Positions 9,986-21,782 of a stretch of 64,000 nucleotides of DNA are shown piece after piece. The notes beneath the pieces are model-generated. The model searched no databases, was not told the DNA's origin, and saw nothing but the letters and a program-made list of their open reading frames with translations. Within the stretch, counting starts at the first letter, position 1, and every line of letters starts with the position of its first letter. The stretch is from Pelobates cultripes (Eukaryota; Chordata; Amphibia; Anura; Pelobatidae): contig OW240916.1 in the NCBI GenBank assembly GCA_933207985.1, forward strand, positions 266,441,566-266,505,565, written 5' to 3'. The translations under genes were made by a program, and so were the position numbers.

Positions 9986-10215
9986 CTAAAAGGAGAGGAC
10001 GTAATATAGTGTAGTATATTACAGATTGCTCATAATAGTAAATAGAACAAGATGCACTAGCAATTTTCTGGAGTTTATGCTCAGCTCCAGATATATGCAC
10101 TTGGATGGTACAATCCCTGTCTGTGGATATGTTGGTGATCTTTATGCGTGTTCAAAAGGTATCCTCAGCGGTTGTAGAGGTGTTATTTTTTCAACGTGCA
10201 ACCATACAGCAATCA
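9986..10215 (+). repeat. Dispersed repeat, copy 1 (inverted copy at 18850-19085)
   Basis: Matches the reverse complement of 18850-19085 with the same order of words: ACATAATATAGTGTAGTATATT, CAATTTTCTGGAGTTTATG, TGGATGGTACAATCCC, TGTCTGTG, a TCTTTATG block and the GCGGTTGT-GA block. It has no clear terminal repeat and no coding sign; the family is unknown. Confidence 0.7.
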
Positions 10216-11460
10216 GATGTCCTCAGTACATAGGAGGAAAATAAAAAGGATATAGTGCTCTCTGTATATTATTTGGAAGATAAAAATAAATAAAACGAGG
10301 TATACTCAACAGCTGAGAGCAAATATAGGTTCATTCGTTTATTCATTGCAACCTCTTTATTACATTATTTTTATTTTTTATTTGTATTATTCATTTTTTT
10401 CCTTCCATTTTTATACATTTCTCTGTATTGTATTGTATTTTATTATTATTTTTTTAATATTATTTTTAATGTATCTCCATGTACTATTATCACATATGCC
10501 TCCCATATTGTTTTAGCATGGAAAGTGTTCCTTTTCTTATTGTTGCATTACTATTTCCCCTTAAACTACATTTCCCAGAATTCCTACCATGTAGGGGAGG
10601 GCTGTTCTGTTGCCCACTAGAATGGACAGGAGGGGTACCACTAAGCCACTCTACCTTTCCATTTCCCTACCGTTGAGAGGCCCCATCCCACTGTGGTTTC
10701 TTTGACGATGCAACCCACGCTTATCACGTGGTGTGGGTCGCGGACGCCATGTTGGCTCTCCGAAGTGGAAGTAACACAATTCAAATTTTACTGCTTGTTT
10801 TAGGGGCAGAGCTGCTTTCCCCACCCTCCATTTTATTGAATGCCAACCCCTCCTCGCTCTTTTAGTGATTTAACCGCCTGAAGCTCTATAACTTAGATGG
10901 AGGCCATCTTTAAACTTCTACAAAGTGGGTTGAGTTGGCCATCTTAGTATCCCCCTCTTAAAGCCATTTTACCTTTGCTCCAAATGTAATTTTATTTATT
11001 TTAATGAATTTATTTTTATTATCACATACCGACAAAAAATGGTCGTTAATGACCTCGGACTTACCTGGTACATCTGATAGTAAATCTCCACTAACCTGAT
11101 CGCTGGCGATCCCCCGCCGCTCGTGATCCTGGGGTCTGCCTGGGATCTCAGGCAGACCCCCAATGCCCGACCCGGCACTCCCATGCCATGTGATTGCAAG
11201 GTCCTCACAATCACATGGCCGGAATAGCCGGCTTGTGCAGTGCCTGCAGGGGCCTGTCTGAGCTCTCAGGCAGTCACCTTAATGCCTGCAGAAAAGTTTT
11301 ACAAAGTTTGTAAAACTTAAATAAAAGTTTTAAAAAGTAAATAAAAGTACTATGATCTAAGTACTTTCATATACACATACATAAATCATTATTAGAAGGG
11401 TATTTTAATATTAATCTATATAAATATATATATAAATATTAAAATATACTTATAATAACA

Positions 11461-11511
<51 letters not shown>

Positions 11512-12300
11512 ATCTCATTTTGCCTGCCGTAAAAATATAGTCTTGCTTTGGACCACAGACACACCCCCACGTTCAGCCGGTCTGGTTACCAGATCTTAAT
11601 TCTTCTGTAGCTTATTAAGAGCCAACCGTTTTATTGATAAATTGAGGGGCTGATTGTGTGCCAAACCGTGTCACAGTACCAATGTTTTTTAGTAAGTATG
11701 CCCTATAGTTACTATATATTATAATTATGCACTTTAATTGCACTTTCTGTATAATTCATCATGTTGTTAATTATATTTAAATGTTAGTGATTATTATCTT
11801 CTAATTAGGATATAATTACATTAGTATATTTTTTACACAGTGGTGGGCTTTTTAGCATGTTGCTCTTTAATTTACACTTATTTTATTCTATATAATTAAT
11901 TTCATCTTTATTAATTCCAGGTATATTGACTATTGGCTACTTGCACTTTAAAATACTATAGTATGTATTTGTTTACATATATTTTTTCACTTTATATGGT
12001 GCAATAATTAAAAGAAAAGCATTATGTTTAATTTACTTTATGGATTATAGTAATATTTGCATGATACCCGGTATCCATTTGTTTTGCCATTCATTTTAAG
12101 GTTTTGCATGGGGTTTTTATGTGAACCATTTCTATTCTTTAGGGACTAATTGACTTTTACAACAAACATTGCTTTAGTTTAGAGTGTATTTTAGATGTGT
12201 CTGTATATGGTCTTGTTGATTATACATTTGAATGTATCAATTGCCTTTAATATACACAAAAACTGCAATCCCTTATATTTGAATATGTTTATATTAATTC
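10216..12300. other. AT-rich DNA with no recognised gene
   Basis: Holds T-rich low-complexity DNA (10360-10480), a GC-rich stretch with short palindromes around 11090-11300 (for example GGTCTGCCTGGGATCTCAGGCAGACC) and a TA microsatellite at 11466-11507. Open frames are short and look random. Part of it may belong to the PLE 3' region that ends near 12890. Confidence 0.4.
11466..11507. repeat. (TA)n microsatellite
   Basis: About 21 uninterrupted TA units. Confidence 0.95.
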
Positions 12301-12890
12301 ACTTGCTCTCCAATTGTTTGTATACCTTGAAGCAGTGAACATAAAGTAACGTTCTCACTTTTAAACTCTTTATTTAATAATAATTTTTTATTTGTTCTTT
12401 TTATCGTTATGCTATTTCAGCCCTATGTGCTTTCAGTCTGGTCTGCATTGGTCTCCATGGTGATATTTTACATGCCATTGTAACATCATGATGTTCTTGC
12501 GTAATTACATATCATGCGTCATGCGTCACGACGCACAGATGCCACAATTCTGTGTTGCTGCGTTGCTTTCATCTGCATCTACAGATGCATGTGCACTTCA
12601 TGTTGTCATGCCCTTTGGCACACTTACACCTGATCAACGCCTCCGTTTTGACGGTATTACATAATCTAATGTGGATTATCCTGTGGTCACTTGGACTCAG
12701 ATGTGGGCCATTTGGTTAACGAAGTGTACATCTGTTATTCACTGTTCATTATTGTTAATTTTGTATTTTATATATACTGTTTTTATGCACTGGTGTGTTA
12801 GCTTGATAAAGACCAAATTTGAGGTTGAAATGTTGCTGTAGTCACTTTGTGCACTGATTCCTCAATAAATCTGCCATCTCAAAACCCTTG
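12300..12890 (+). mobile_element. Probable PLE-type 3' non-coding end
   Basis: Non-coding sequence of the style seen at the ends of frog PLEs. It contains a hammerhead-like GATAAAGACC-loop-GGTTGAAATG at 12801-12837 and then CACTGATTCCTCAATAAATCT, a polyadenylation-type end, at about 12852-12872. No RT or nuclease frame lies upstream, so it would be a 5'-truncated copy. The left boundary is a guess. Confidence 0.4.
12801..12837 (+). ncRNA. Degenerate hammerhead-like motif
   Basis: Order CTTGATAAA, stem GACC / GGTT around an 8-base loop, then GAAATG. Compared with the hammerhead core CTGANGA...GAAA, the first block has changed bases, so activity is not expected. Confidence 0.35.
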
Positions 12891-14567
12891 ACGGCCTGGA
12901 TCACATTGTATTTTCTTCTCAAGTATTGAATTTGCCAGCCTCAGGTCCAAATTTGCACCTTGGAAACATTCCTAATGCTATAGTGTCCTACTCACTGTTC
13001 AGGTGTCTGTCCTCTTGTTATATTCATTAGACTCAATATACATCTGACTTACTATTTATTTCGGATCTATCCTCTATTCCCCCTTTATTTTTTATCCGGA
13101 ACACTGTTTTATGTTGATGTTACATATTAATTCTGCTGGATACCAGTCACTTGTTCATGTAACGTTCACATCCGGACTCTGGGCAATGTTGTGTTATGGA
13201 TACCAGGAAATACTGGCAATGAAGCTGTATTTACTGTAGGCAGATGTCAAGATGGTGACGAGCCATTCTAACAGGTTACTTAAACACATATTCAATTGTG
13301 GCTTATTCTTCATGTCAAATTTAAAATGGCTACATCAATAACAGCTACAGTTCTTATTACAAATCCAGATTATTATTTTTTTTGTGTGTGTGTGTAACAC
13401 AAAATTATCATCAGACGTTTTGGCAGTCTACTAATTAAATGGTACCAGGAAAAGTATTACAAAGACCATAGTCAATTACCTTGGGGGTGCCTACTTTTTG
13501 TAAATATATACAACTGTATAATAGTTTTAGGGTACATACAATTTTGAAGAAGTAATGCACTCTTTGTAACCTGTAATATGATATAGTTCCAAGGTATACT
13601 TAGAAATACATTAATCCATATGATGTATTTTCTTTAGCTACACTAGTTGCAAAATAAATATTATAGGGTTTTTACCTTTTTTATATTTTAATCAAGCTAA
13701 ACAATTAAATCATTATACATATGTATTTTATATTAAAAGAACACCCTATATGTCATATTAAAATGTTTATAATATGTGGGGGTAGAATTGATAAGCAAGA
13801 AAGCAAGTGCATGTCAAAATACTAGGCCTTAATCCTTAAAGGGTTAAAGTGCAGTTAATCTCTCTAAAGCAGATGCAGAGCCTCTTACTGGAAGCATTGT
13901 CCAATTAGCTACCTTCTAAGCTCCCAGAATTGTCTAAGTATTGTTTACCACCTGAAAATATATCCATTACTTACTGTAAAATTCAAGGGCTGCTGAATTT
14001 CAGGAAATTGCTAACACAGGTTACATCTGTGAGTAATTGCAATCTGGTGGGAAAATATTTTAAGCATTCTAAGTTTAAAAACACATATCAAGTCGTCTGA
14101 AATATATCTAGTGAAAGCAGCGCTGCTATATTATATATGACAGCACACATTCTGCTTCAATTAACATTTATAGCAAATTCTTATGTCAGTTATGAAAAAT
14201 TACTTGGGCTAACTTTTAAGAATCAAAAGTTTGCTTGCAAATTTATAGGTGAAAAGGAATATGCATACACATCTATCTTATTACTTGCATGCAAAATATA
14301 AAATACAAAACAAGCTAAAATCTGCATTTTTATCTCTTTATCTTATTATATTTTGTACACCTACATCAATATATTTTTTCTAATTTGTTTTTCTTTCCTA
14401 ATTTATTCTGTTTCTAAGTTGTTGTGTACATATAGAGGATGCTTTACTGTATGGTGTTCTCTGTCTAATGGAAACATATGCCATATGGATATGTTGCCTA
14501 ATTTCTCTTAGGATATGTTAAAAACCTGGTTGTACATTCATTTAAAAAGGAAGACAATGATTCAAGT
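12891..14567. other. Unannotated
   Basis: AT-rich DNA without a recognised element. A short TG run lies at about 13383-13396. Confidence 0.5.
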
Positions 14568-14575
14568 ATGTACGC

Positions 14576-14860
14576 TAGAGATGTCGCGAACCGTTCGCGA
14601 ACGTCCCGCGAACGGCTCGCCACGGTTCGCGGCGAGCTCCGGTCAGCTGACACATCCTGGCCAATCTCCAGCAGGCCCTCCCTCCCAGAGGGAGGCAGCT
14701 TCAACATGGATGCTGTCCAAGATGTAGGAGGTTCTGGGAGGGAGGGTCTGCTGGAGATTGGCTGGGATGTGTCAGCTGACCGCAGCTCACCACGAACGGT
14801 TTGCCGTGAACCGTGGCGAGCCGTTCGCGGGACATTCGCGACCGGTTCGCGACATCTCTA
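14576..14860. mobile_element. Hairpin hAT-type MITE with 8-bp target duplication
   Basis: Ends TAGAGATGTCGCGAAC and GTTCGCGACATCTCTA are perfect inverse repeats, and the inverse similarity continues about 115 bp inward on each side, through GTCAGCTGACACATCC and CCAATCTCCAGCAGGCCCTC. The flanks carry identical ATGTACGC (14568-14575 and 14861-14868), an 8-bp duplication of hAT type. A transcript across it would fold into a long hairpin. Open frames here are products of the palindrome and are not genes. Confidence 0.95.
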
Positions 14861-14914
14861 ATGTACGCCTCACTATGAGTGGCATTTCATGCACTTATAG
14901 TTATAGGACCATGT

Positions 14915-15340
14915 TTGCTAAGGGGTCACTATAGCATTAGTAATTTAAACCTGTGTTCCTAAAGCTATAGCATCCCTCTACCTTACTCTACATATGTGTC
15001 GCAGAAATTATAATAAAGATTTATTCACCTTTTTCCAATGCTGAGACTCCCGTGGCGTTGCTTACCTCTCCACCTCCTCTACTGCCTCCTCAACAAATAT
15101 CCATTATGGTACTCTTCATAAATGAGCATTGGGGGTCGAGTGCACATGCACCATGCATGCATTCAAACTTCCTCACAGGGAAGCATTGACTCAATCACTT
15201 CCTGTGGGACTCCAGCATCATGTGACAAAGTTTTTTCCTAGTCAGTGCAAAGGAAGTGTCTCTGATTTAGTGGCTGTCATACTGATGTTTCCAGGAACAT
15301 TTACTTTAGTAGCACTGTGCAATTAGAGACCCCTTTGATA
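14915..15340. mobile_element. Degenerate MITE related to the TTAA hairpin family
   Basis: Contains recognisable parts of the family found at 63669 and 38560: GGGGTCACTATAG, GTTCCTAAAGCTATAG, a CACCTTTTTCCAATGCTGAGACTCCCG block and GGAAGCATTGACTCAAT. The ends are worn (AGGGGTC and AGACCCCTTT), and TTAA flanks are no longer clear. Confidence 0.5.
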
Positions 15341-15371
15341 CTCGGAACTGTGTAATTAATTAATCTTACAA

Positions 15372-16010
15372 AGCTATTTTTTTTTTTAATTGTCTGTTTT
15401 TTCAGGTTTTCAAGGAGATACATTACAGATGTTACCGGCGTGTGCACAGAACATGACATATTAATAGACATAAACAAATATCTTTGTCAATAATCAAGCA
15501 AACTAAAGATACAGTTGCATGTGTGGATAACATAGGGGAGCACCCCCTTTAGAGCAGATTCTGTGTTGATCAACATAAATATATTTCTTAGGATACATTT
15601 AACTCATAAACCATCAGTGCCATGCTCACCAATATTGCAATATGTAACACCCTCCCTCCACCCCTCCCCCTCATAGAATGAGGAAAATAACAAACTATAA
15701 ACACAAACACACCCATGTTGAGTACACAATGTCCCCTTGCCAGTAGATAGCTGGCAGCCTTGGGCACAGTAATAAACTGATTACATCGTCTAATTTAGGG
15801 ATTGTCTCTGTGTTGAAAGGCATGCCACAGTTCCCATGAATCCCTCAATTGGCCTCTTCGAATTAGCATAAAACAATCTCTCATATATACATAGAGTTTA
15901 ACCATATAAAGTCTTCCATATTTGGGATTAGGGTGAGAGTCCACTGCCGAGCTATTGATGTATTAGCAGCAAATACTATGCAAAATAAATGTAAGTGTGT
16001 GAAAGAAAGC
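15372..16010 (-). mobile_element. Probable L1-like LINE 3' end
   Basis: On the minus strand this ends TGTATCTCCTTGAAAACCTG followed by AAAAAA-CAGACAATT and a run of A, the style of an L1/Tx1 3' UTR with poly(A). Upstream sequence has a few codons in common with L1 tails but many stops. The left side starts with a T run. No target duplication was identified. Confidence 0.45.
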
Positions 16011-16700
16011 ACCTTGACCCAAGGCTGATGCTACAGATGACCGGATGACCAGTCTGTTTTTATTCTTTATTCACTAGCTTAGATCATGATATGCTTTTAC
16101 CTCTACCCTAGTTTCAGAGCCGGGCAAAAATCTCTTTATTGTGACATGTTCCTGCTGTTAGAAATTGTCAACAAAAGTAAAAAGAGCAGCAATTTGTGAT
16201 TAAAATGAAAAAAAAATTGGTTTCATTCCACCAAAAGACCAAATAGGTTACCATAATAAAACAAGGCAAAATAAACAATGTTTGACACACATCGCACTGA
16301 TCAATACTGAAATGTGCTTTATAGATTTAAAAAATGCTTGGTTTAGTATTTGAGTAATGTTTAACAACCAACCAAAACAAGTGGCACATTCTGGATCAAA
16401 TTCATTGCCAAGTTCACTGAGAATAAAGCACGTATAAAATCATGACCTTGCCCTGGGAATCAGAAATTTTAAAAGTGTTTACTGGTGACCAGATTTCTTG
16501 TTTGATCCCAGGCACATAGCTGCCAAGATTAGATAAATACCAGTGACATAAATTTGATATACAGCAGGATGCTTGTTGAAGTCTTTATTAATTTCTCATG
16601 GTACATGCTGGGATATCTATAGAGCTTTGAAGGAGTGCATATTTCCTTTTACCTACTTGTCATTTTAATTTCTGCATTTCATTTCTGAAAGATGTTTAAA
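16011..16700. other. Unannotated
   Basis: AT-rich sequence; nothing recognised. Confidence 0.5.
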
Positions 16701-17811
16701 AACTCTCGTTTCTGATTGTAATGCAGTAACTGTATTCTTTGTTAAATACGGTCCCAGGTAAAAGGCATCTTTTGAAGGCATTGGTTGTTTGAGATGAAAG
16801 AATTCTGTTCATAGAAAACCAATGTCTTTTCCCCCAGAATTACCAGAATCATGGTTGACAGGAAAAAATGTAGACTCAATGTTGTGTTAGGACATCATAG
16901 CCACTTGTTCTTAGATTAAAAATTATAATGTAAAATGTCTTCATCTTCAATTGGCTGCAATTGCAATCAAGTCTACCTGTGACATTCTAAAATGCTGTGA
17001 AACTCATGAAATACCTGAGGAGATAAACTTTATTGAAATTTCCTCATCATTACTTCACTTTGAAAGTCAGTACAGTTGTTGTGCTTCATCTATATGAAGC
17101 ACAGAGAAGCCTTGACAATGCGTCTGGGCCAAGGTCATAAGTGGCTCTAATTCTTTCAACAGTATAGGCTGTGAGTGCTTCTCTGATAATTTATGTAAGC
17201 AACGTCTACTTGGTAGCCCTTATGTAGTTAACACAGGTCCTAGACTGATAAACCTGTATATGTTGGAAATATTGGAAAGTCTTTATGATAGCTTCAGTGC
17301 ATCACGTGAGAATGATGTTTCCTTAGACCATCTGCGTTGAGCCACAAGATGTTTGTCAGAGGCACTCAAGCTCTTCTTGCTGGAGTCAGCCAACATGGTT
17401 TTTATACCAGGAAATCTCTCAAGTTGTTCTTTGCCTGGAGCCACCAGTGTGATTGTCATTTGACCAACAGAGAAATTACATGGATTTAGGAAGGATCTCT
17501 GAAGTAGCCTGAAATTCCATTGGCCTCACATGATGAAGCTGATCATAGAGGCTAAAATCCTCAACATCTTCATAAATACATTTGCAGAGTCCATAGATTA
17601 ATTTATGATTTCTGACAAGGAAGACATCTGAGTCCTCTCTTGAAACAGCAAAACATGTGCAGATAGATATCGAAATGGTATGGAGGAAGTCTTTGAATTT
17701 TTATGATCCACCTGAACTTTAAGGTTTCTGGAGGAAATTATATCTTGCTGCAGAGTAGAAAGGTAGCCTGGAGCTATTACCAATACGCTATCAATATAAT
17801 ATAAAAGGTTC
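16700..17811 (-). pseudogene. DIRS-like reverse transcriptase/RNase H region, part 1
   Basis: Minus-strand translation from 17811 gives YIDSVLVIA where intact DIRS elements have Y-x-D-D-V/L-L-V, so the catalytic box has lost an Asp. About 55 residues later follow LRILASMISFIM, QWNFRLLQRSFL and later APGKEQLERF, which resemble the RNase H linker and start of DIRS-type RTs. Several stops interrupt it. The upstream part of the same domain lies at 20043-20377, separated by a hAT element. In intact relatives this enzyme copies the DIRS RNA before tyrosine-recombinase integration. No recombinase part was found; the left limit is by eye. Confidence 0.55.
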
Positions 17812-18652
17812 CTTATAGACAGTGTCGACAGTGGGCTGGTACACGGGGTGCACCGCGCCTAGGTGCCTGAAGGTGGGGGACGCCCAGAGAAGCCCTGTAA
17901 CAAGGGGCCCAGGAGGTGGCCGAATGACCACCTTAGGGTACCCCTGGAGTAGACACCTGCTTACCTGGATGGCAGGTGCCTACTCTGCCAATAGTAGGGA
18001 TGGGAGGAGGAGAGGAGACAGGCAGCCAGCGGCAAGGGTGGTTGATCTTGCAGTTCCCAATCCTCCCTCCTTCTGTGATGCCAGTGTTCTATCAGATTTG
18101 CCTACCATGTGAAAATCCCCTACTGTAGTCACTTCCAGAGAGGGGAATCAGCTGGATTCTGTGCTGCACATGCATGTTAGTACTCCTGCTGGGGTAGGGG
18201 AATCCGATAGAGGCTCTGAGCATGCCGACGATGAGCCAGCAGCTGTCCTGGGAACTCCTCCACTGCAAGGTCCTGGAAGGTAATTAAAGCTTGTTTTAAA
18301 CTTCATTATAGTTAGTGCATTCACTTAGCACAGGCACATAGGACATTTAGGGTTAAGTGAAGATTTTAATTAGCGTTAGGTAAACTATTTTAACCTCTCT
18401 CTCATCTTATGCTAACCCTAACACTTGGTGTAAGGGTTAAAATAAAGTTTCACATAAATCACAATTTATGATATTCTCCTAGTATTAAAAATCACTAAAT
18501 AAAGACTAACCCCCTAAATCTAACCCTATTTTGAACATTAACATTAACATATGTTCCATGTCTTGTGCTCTCTATTTGTGGGTATACTTCCTTTCATCCT
18601 TTGTTATCCATTTTAAAAATATACAGAGAAAATCCCTACATATTGAGGACAA

Positions 18653-18857
18653 AGGCTGGCGAGATAGCTCAGTGGGCCTTGGGTCACAGGTTCAAAGCCT
18701 GGCAGGGTTGACTCCTTCTGAGGTAGATAAAATAAGTACCATTAAATTGGGTAACCCCTGGATGTTGGGCTAAGGTAACATCCCTAGGATGTACTTGAAA
18801 ACCAGAGTAAGCTGAATGTGCCTTTCCTGGTTAAATCCTTTGTTATTATTATTATTA
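18653..18857 (+). mobile_element. tRNA-derived SINE
   Basis: Head: GGCGAGATAGCTCAGTGGG, an A-box region, and GGTTCAAAGCC, a B-box, 30 bases apart, as in a tRNA-like Pol III promoter. A unique body follows (GAGGTAGATAAAATAAGTACC) and the tail is a TTATTATTATTATTAT repeat. It lies inside the hAT at 17820-20042. The tRNA part is not a functional tRNA: the acceptor pairing is not conserved. Confidence 0.7.
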
Positions 18858-19085
18858 TCTAATTGCTGTGCACCGGAAAATGAATACTTCCACAACCGCC
18901 GAAGACGCCTCCTAATACATATAAAGACCACCAATACACAGACGGGGATTGTACCATCCAGGCACATATATCTCTAGCTGAATATAAGCTCCAGAAAATT
19001 GTAAGTGCATTATATTTTATTTATAATCACCAGTAATCTAAAATATACTACACTATATTATGTTTTCCCCTATCATCCACGGATC
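18850..19085 (-). repeat. Dispersed repeat, copy 2 (inverse of 9986-10215)
   Basis: Reverse-complement match to 9986-10215 over its whole length with scattered differences, from CCACAACCGCCGA-GA at the left to the AATATACTACACTATATTATG block at the right. It sits inside the hAT element. Confidence 0.7.
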
Positions 19086-19136
19086 TAAGAACATTACTAT
19101 TATGAAAACATAATATAGTGCATCTCCTTTTTACAG

Positions 19137-19300
19137 TAAGATTGTGTGTCTGTCAGTGAGTGTGCTTCAAATAAGTGAGATTGTGTGTGTGTGTGTGTCT
19201 GTCAGTGAGTGTGCTTCAAATTAGTGAGATTGTGTGTGTGTGTGTGTGTGTCTGTCAGTGAGTGTGCTTCAAATTAGTGAGATTGTGTGAGACTGTCTGT
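19137..19300. repeat. Minisatellite, ~40-60 bp unit, part 1
   Basis: The unit GTGTCTGTCAGTGAGTGTGCTTCAAAT-AGTGAGATTGTGTG repeats about three times, with TG runs of varying length. Confidence 0.9.
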
Positions 19301-19675
19301 CATTGTAAGGGCAATTAATTGCTTATGAATGAGAGTCACCAAAATATCTTCACATATAGCATAACATAAATAATTAGATATTTTTAACATGGATTTGATT
19401 TTGGATTTTAATAGTTAATAGTTTAACGTATTGCTTTATTTTGTAAATTTTTACTACATCATTCTTGTTTCATGTGAAATATACATGTGATTGGGATGTG
19501 CAAAGTGAAGTGGGAAAATAGTAAGACATATTAACTTTTAAATATCGTAAACTGTGAGGTTTTATTTTTTGACAAGATTCTACTGAGTTTATTAAGGTGG
19601 CATTATGTTTCAAGAAACAAACAAACATGTACATAATGGTCTAATTTATAAAAAAAAAAAAAAGACTGTATGTGT

Positions 19676-19895
19676 CCGTCACTGAGTGTGTTTCAAATCA
19701 GTGAGACTGTGTGTCTGTCATTAAGAGTGTGTCTGTCCTTGAGGGTCTGTGTCAGTGTGTATATTAGTAAATGTGTGTGTTTGTTAGTGAGTGTGCTTCA
19801 AATCAGTGAGATTATGTGTGTCTGCCAGTAAGTGTCTGTCAGTGTGTCTCTCTCAGTGACAGTGTGTGACTGTCAGTGAGTGTGTCTGATTAGAA
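19676..19895. repeat. Same minisatellite, part 2
   Basis: Further units of the TCAGTGAGTGTGCTTCAAAT-AGTGAGA type with shortened GTCTGTCAGTGTG units. It is separated from part 1 by about 370 bp of AT-rich sequence, so the array was probably interrupted by an insertion. Confidence 0.85.
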
Positions 19896-20042
19896 AAATG
19901 GGTGGGGCTTTAGACGGAGAGGTGGCATCAATGCCATAGAAACATGTGCAGTGGGGAGGAGTTAGTAAAAATGAACACACCCATATTGGGGCACCATAAT
20001 CATTTCTGCACCCAGGCATCTGTGACCCTAGGATTGGCCCTG

Positions 20043-20377
20043 CTTATAGAGGCAATACGTGTAAAAGAACTTTTGACAAAAGTTCTGGGCACCATGTGTA
20101 AGCTAAATGGAAGAACACAAAATTGCAGATGTTGACCCTTTTGGCAAATTCAATGAAGCAAAAAGAAATGTGAAAAAAATATGTTTTGTTGATCTGTTGA
20201 GGCTAGGCAGTCCATTGAATGGTAGGCGAAATAAATGACTACACCTTGAAGCTTCTGATATTCAAACTGGAGTTGAAGGAACACTGGTCCAAGAATGGCC
20301 TACATTTCCCACTGTTTTGAATCCATGAAGGTCCATTGAAGGTCAAAAGGTCTTAGTCATTAATGAATGTCTATAAA
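20043..20377 (-). pseudogene. DIRS-like reverse transcriptase, part 2
   Basis: The minus strand gives FCVLPFSLHMVPRTFVK, the DIRS RT block that reads F-x-x-L-P-F-G-L-S-x-A-P-R-x-F-T-K in intact relatives. It lies directly upstream of the YIDS box at 17811 once the hAT is removed, which is the expected order. Stops are frequent; it is decayed. Confidence 0.6.
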
Positions 20378-20530
20378 GGTTATTTACTAAAGTGAGACTT
20401 TAAAGTGGATGCAAAGTAAATTAATATTTAAGGCCAGAGTAGCATAGCTGAATTTTTCCATGTTGGCTATTTTGATCTTAAATTTGAAAATCACTTTGTT
20501 TGCCCTTAATTCTCACTCTAGTGAATAACC
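20378..20530. mobile_element. MITE with GGTTATT ends
   Basis: Left GGTTATTTACTAAAGTGAGA, right reversed GGTTATTCACTAGAGTGAGAA. The interior has the TTTAAGGCCAGAGTAG and TTAAATTTGAAAATCAC blocks shared with 7393-7545. It lies within the DIRS fragment. Confidence 0.8.
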
Positions 20531-20850
20531 CTGGCAATGACTTGTTGGATCCTTGAAAGGACTTTTTGAATGACCTGTTGATTTTCTGGCAGTTGTCTGC
20601 TTTGCCTAAATCAGCTTTTGTCGTATTACTTCTCCAGATAGTAAAAGCAAAAGCACTGATCTGGAGATTGTCCCTTGTCAGACCAGAAACCTTCAGGTGT
20701 CTTTGGACCTTTTTCTTGAAGAGTAGACACTTTTATTCCTACCACTGCTTTCTTATTCAACTCCTGCAAAGTGTTTATTTTTCAAATAGCAGTTCTCCTT
20801 TGAATGGTTATCCATGAAGTTATATGTATATAATATATCTGATATATGCC
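20531..20850 (-). pseudogene. DIRS-like element, upstream coding remnant
   Basis: The minus strand is open for about 60 codons (near 20745-20540) with basic, polar composition (KVQRHLKVSGLTRDN and on). It continues the DIRS fragment upstream of the RT. No motif is recognised, so the assignment is by position only. Confidence 0.3.
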
Positions 20851-21661
20851 TTCAGCTATCAGGTATAATCACATATTCAAATGATTGCATTGCGTAACAT
20901 TAAGAAAAAAGTAGGAAGAGTGGCATCTAGTAAATGGTATCAAATCTGCAAGAGGTTTCTTGGATTTTGATTGCTATCAATAGTCGGGCACCCAGCAGCC
21001 CAGGTAAATGTCACACCATTCATGAACAGTGATTCTTAACAGTATCAGAAGAACCCTTTCACCATTACCACTCTAACAGTGCCCCTTTAAAGTAGCAAGG
21101 TTTAATTTTCACATTAGTGATCTAGCACAGAAGATAAAACCATGCTTTACTAATTCATTATTTGTCATTAAAAACCCTAAGTATGTGAAGAGCAGTATTT
21201 TGCCAAAATAAACCATCTATGGGTCAAAGTGTCTGAGAATATTCTTAAAATGTATCTACTATAGAACTACAGCTCATAGTCACAAGTTGATGTGCCTGAA
21301 ATATAGCTAGAAAGTCCAGCCAAAAACATCAACAGAGCAATATAATTGTCAAAAAAAATATAACATTTTCTATAGACGTGATCTCTTACTACTGAGTACT
21401 TCTCATTTAAAGAAAAGCGTAATATTTATTTTAAACTTGGGATTTTAAGCAAGCACAAAATATAGGGCGCAGCAGAAACAAAGTCTGTACATAGAATTTA
21501 ATTTAAGCATTTCTCTTTGTATACAACCATACATATTAGTCATTATTTTGTAAGTGTAGAAATTGCTTTCTTTTAATATTCCATAATTCATCTAACAGAA
21601 AATTAAACACTATAGAGTTAGGAATACAAGCTTGTATTCCCAATTGTATAGATTCCAAGTG
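20851..21661. other. Unannotated
   Basis: AT-rich sequence without recognised features. Confidence 0.5.
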
Positions 21662-21782
21662 CAAGTAAAGGTAAACTTCGGCACTACAGTCTCTCATAAT
21701 ACTCTTACAGCCATAATGCAGGCAAAGCATCGTGGGAAATGTAGTCTACAACACCTGCAGTGCCAAAGGTTACCTACCCCTG
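21662..21782. mobile_element. Short hAT-type MITE
   Basis: The right end, reversed, reads CAGGGGTAGGTAACCTTTGG and the left CAAGTAAAGGTAAACTTCGG; the inverse repeat continues through GGCACT-CAG. The interior has the GTAGTCTACA and CGTGGGAAATGTAG words. Target duplication is unclear (only 4 of 8 flank bases match). Confidence 0.65.

Larger units (their letters stand above)
17820..20042. mobile_element. Non-autonomous hAT element (2.2 kb) in DIRS RT
   Basis: Identical 8-bp flanks CTTATAGA lie at 17812-17819 and 20043-20050. The left end begins CAGTGTCGACAGTGG and the right end, reversed, begins CAGGGCCAATCCTAGG, agreeing at the terminal CAG-G-C. Removing it joins a DIRS RT motif (ending near 20046) to its catalytic box (starting at 17811) on the minus strand. 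Inside are a tRNA-derived SINE, a dispersed repeat and a minisatellite. A GC-rich frame at 17822-18112 is a chance frame. No transposase was seen. Confidence 0.85.

Noticed and set aside
16900..17800. Exon(s) of a host gene on the minus strand
   Set aside because: The frame has stops, no splice sites fit, and the motif order YIDSVLVIA ... LRILAS matches DIRS RT after removal of the hAT.
18660..18735. A tRNA gene
   Set aside because: A- and B-box-like blocks are present, but acceptor pairing fails and a SINE body with a TTA tail follows.
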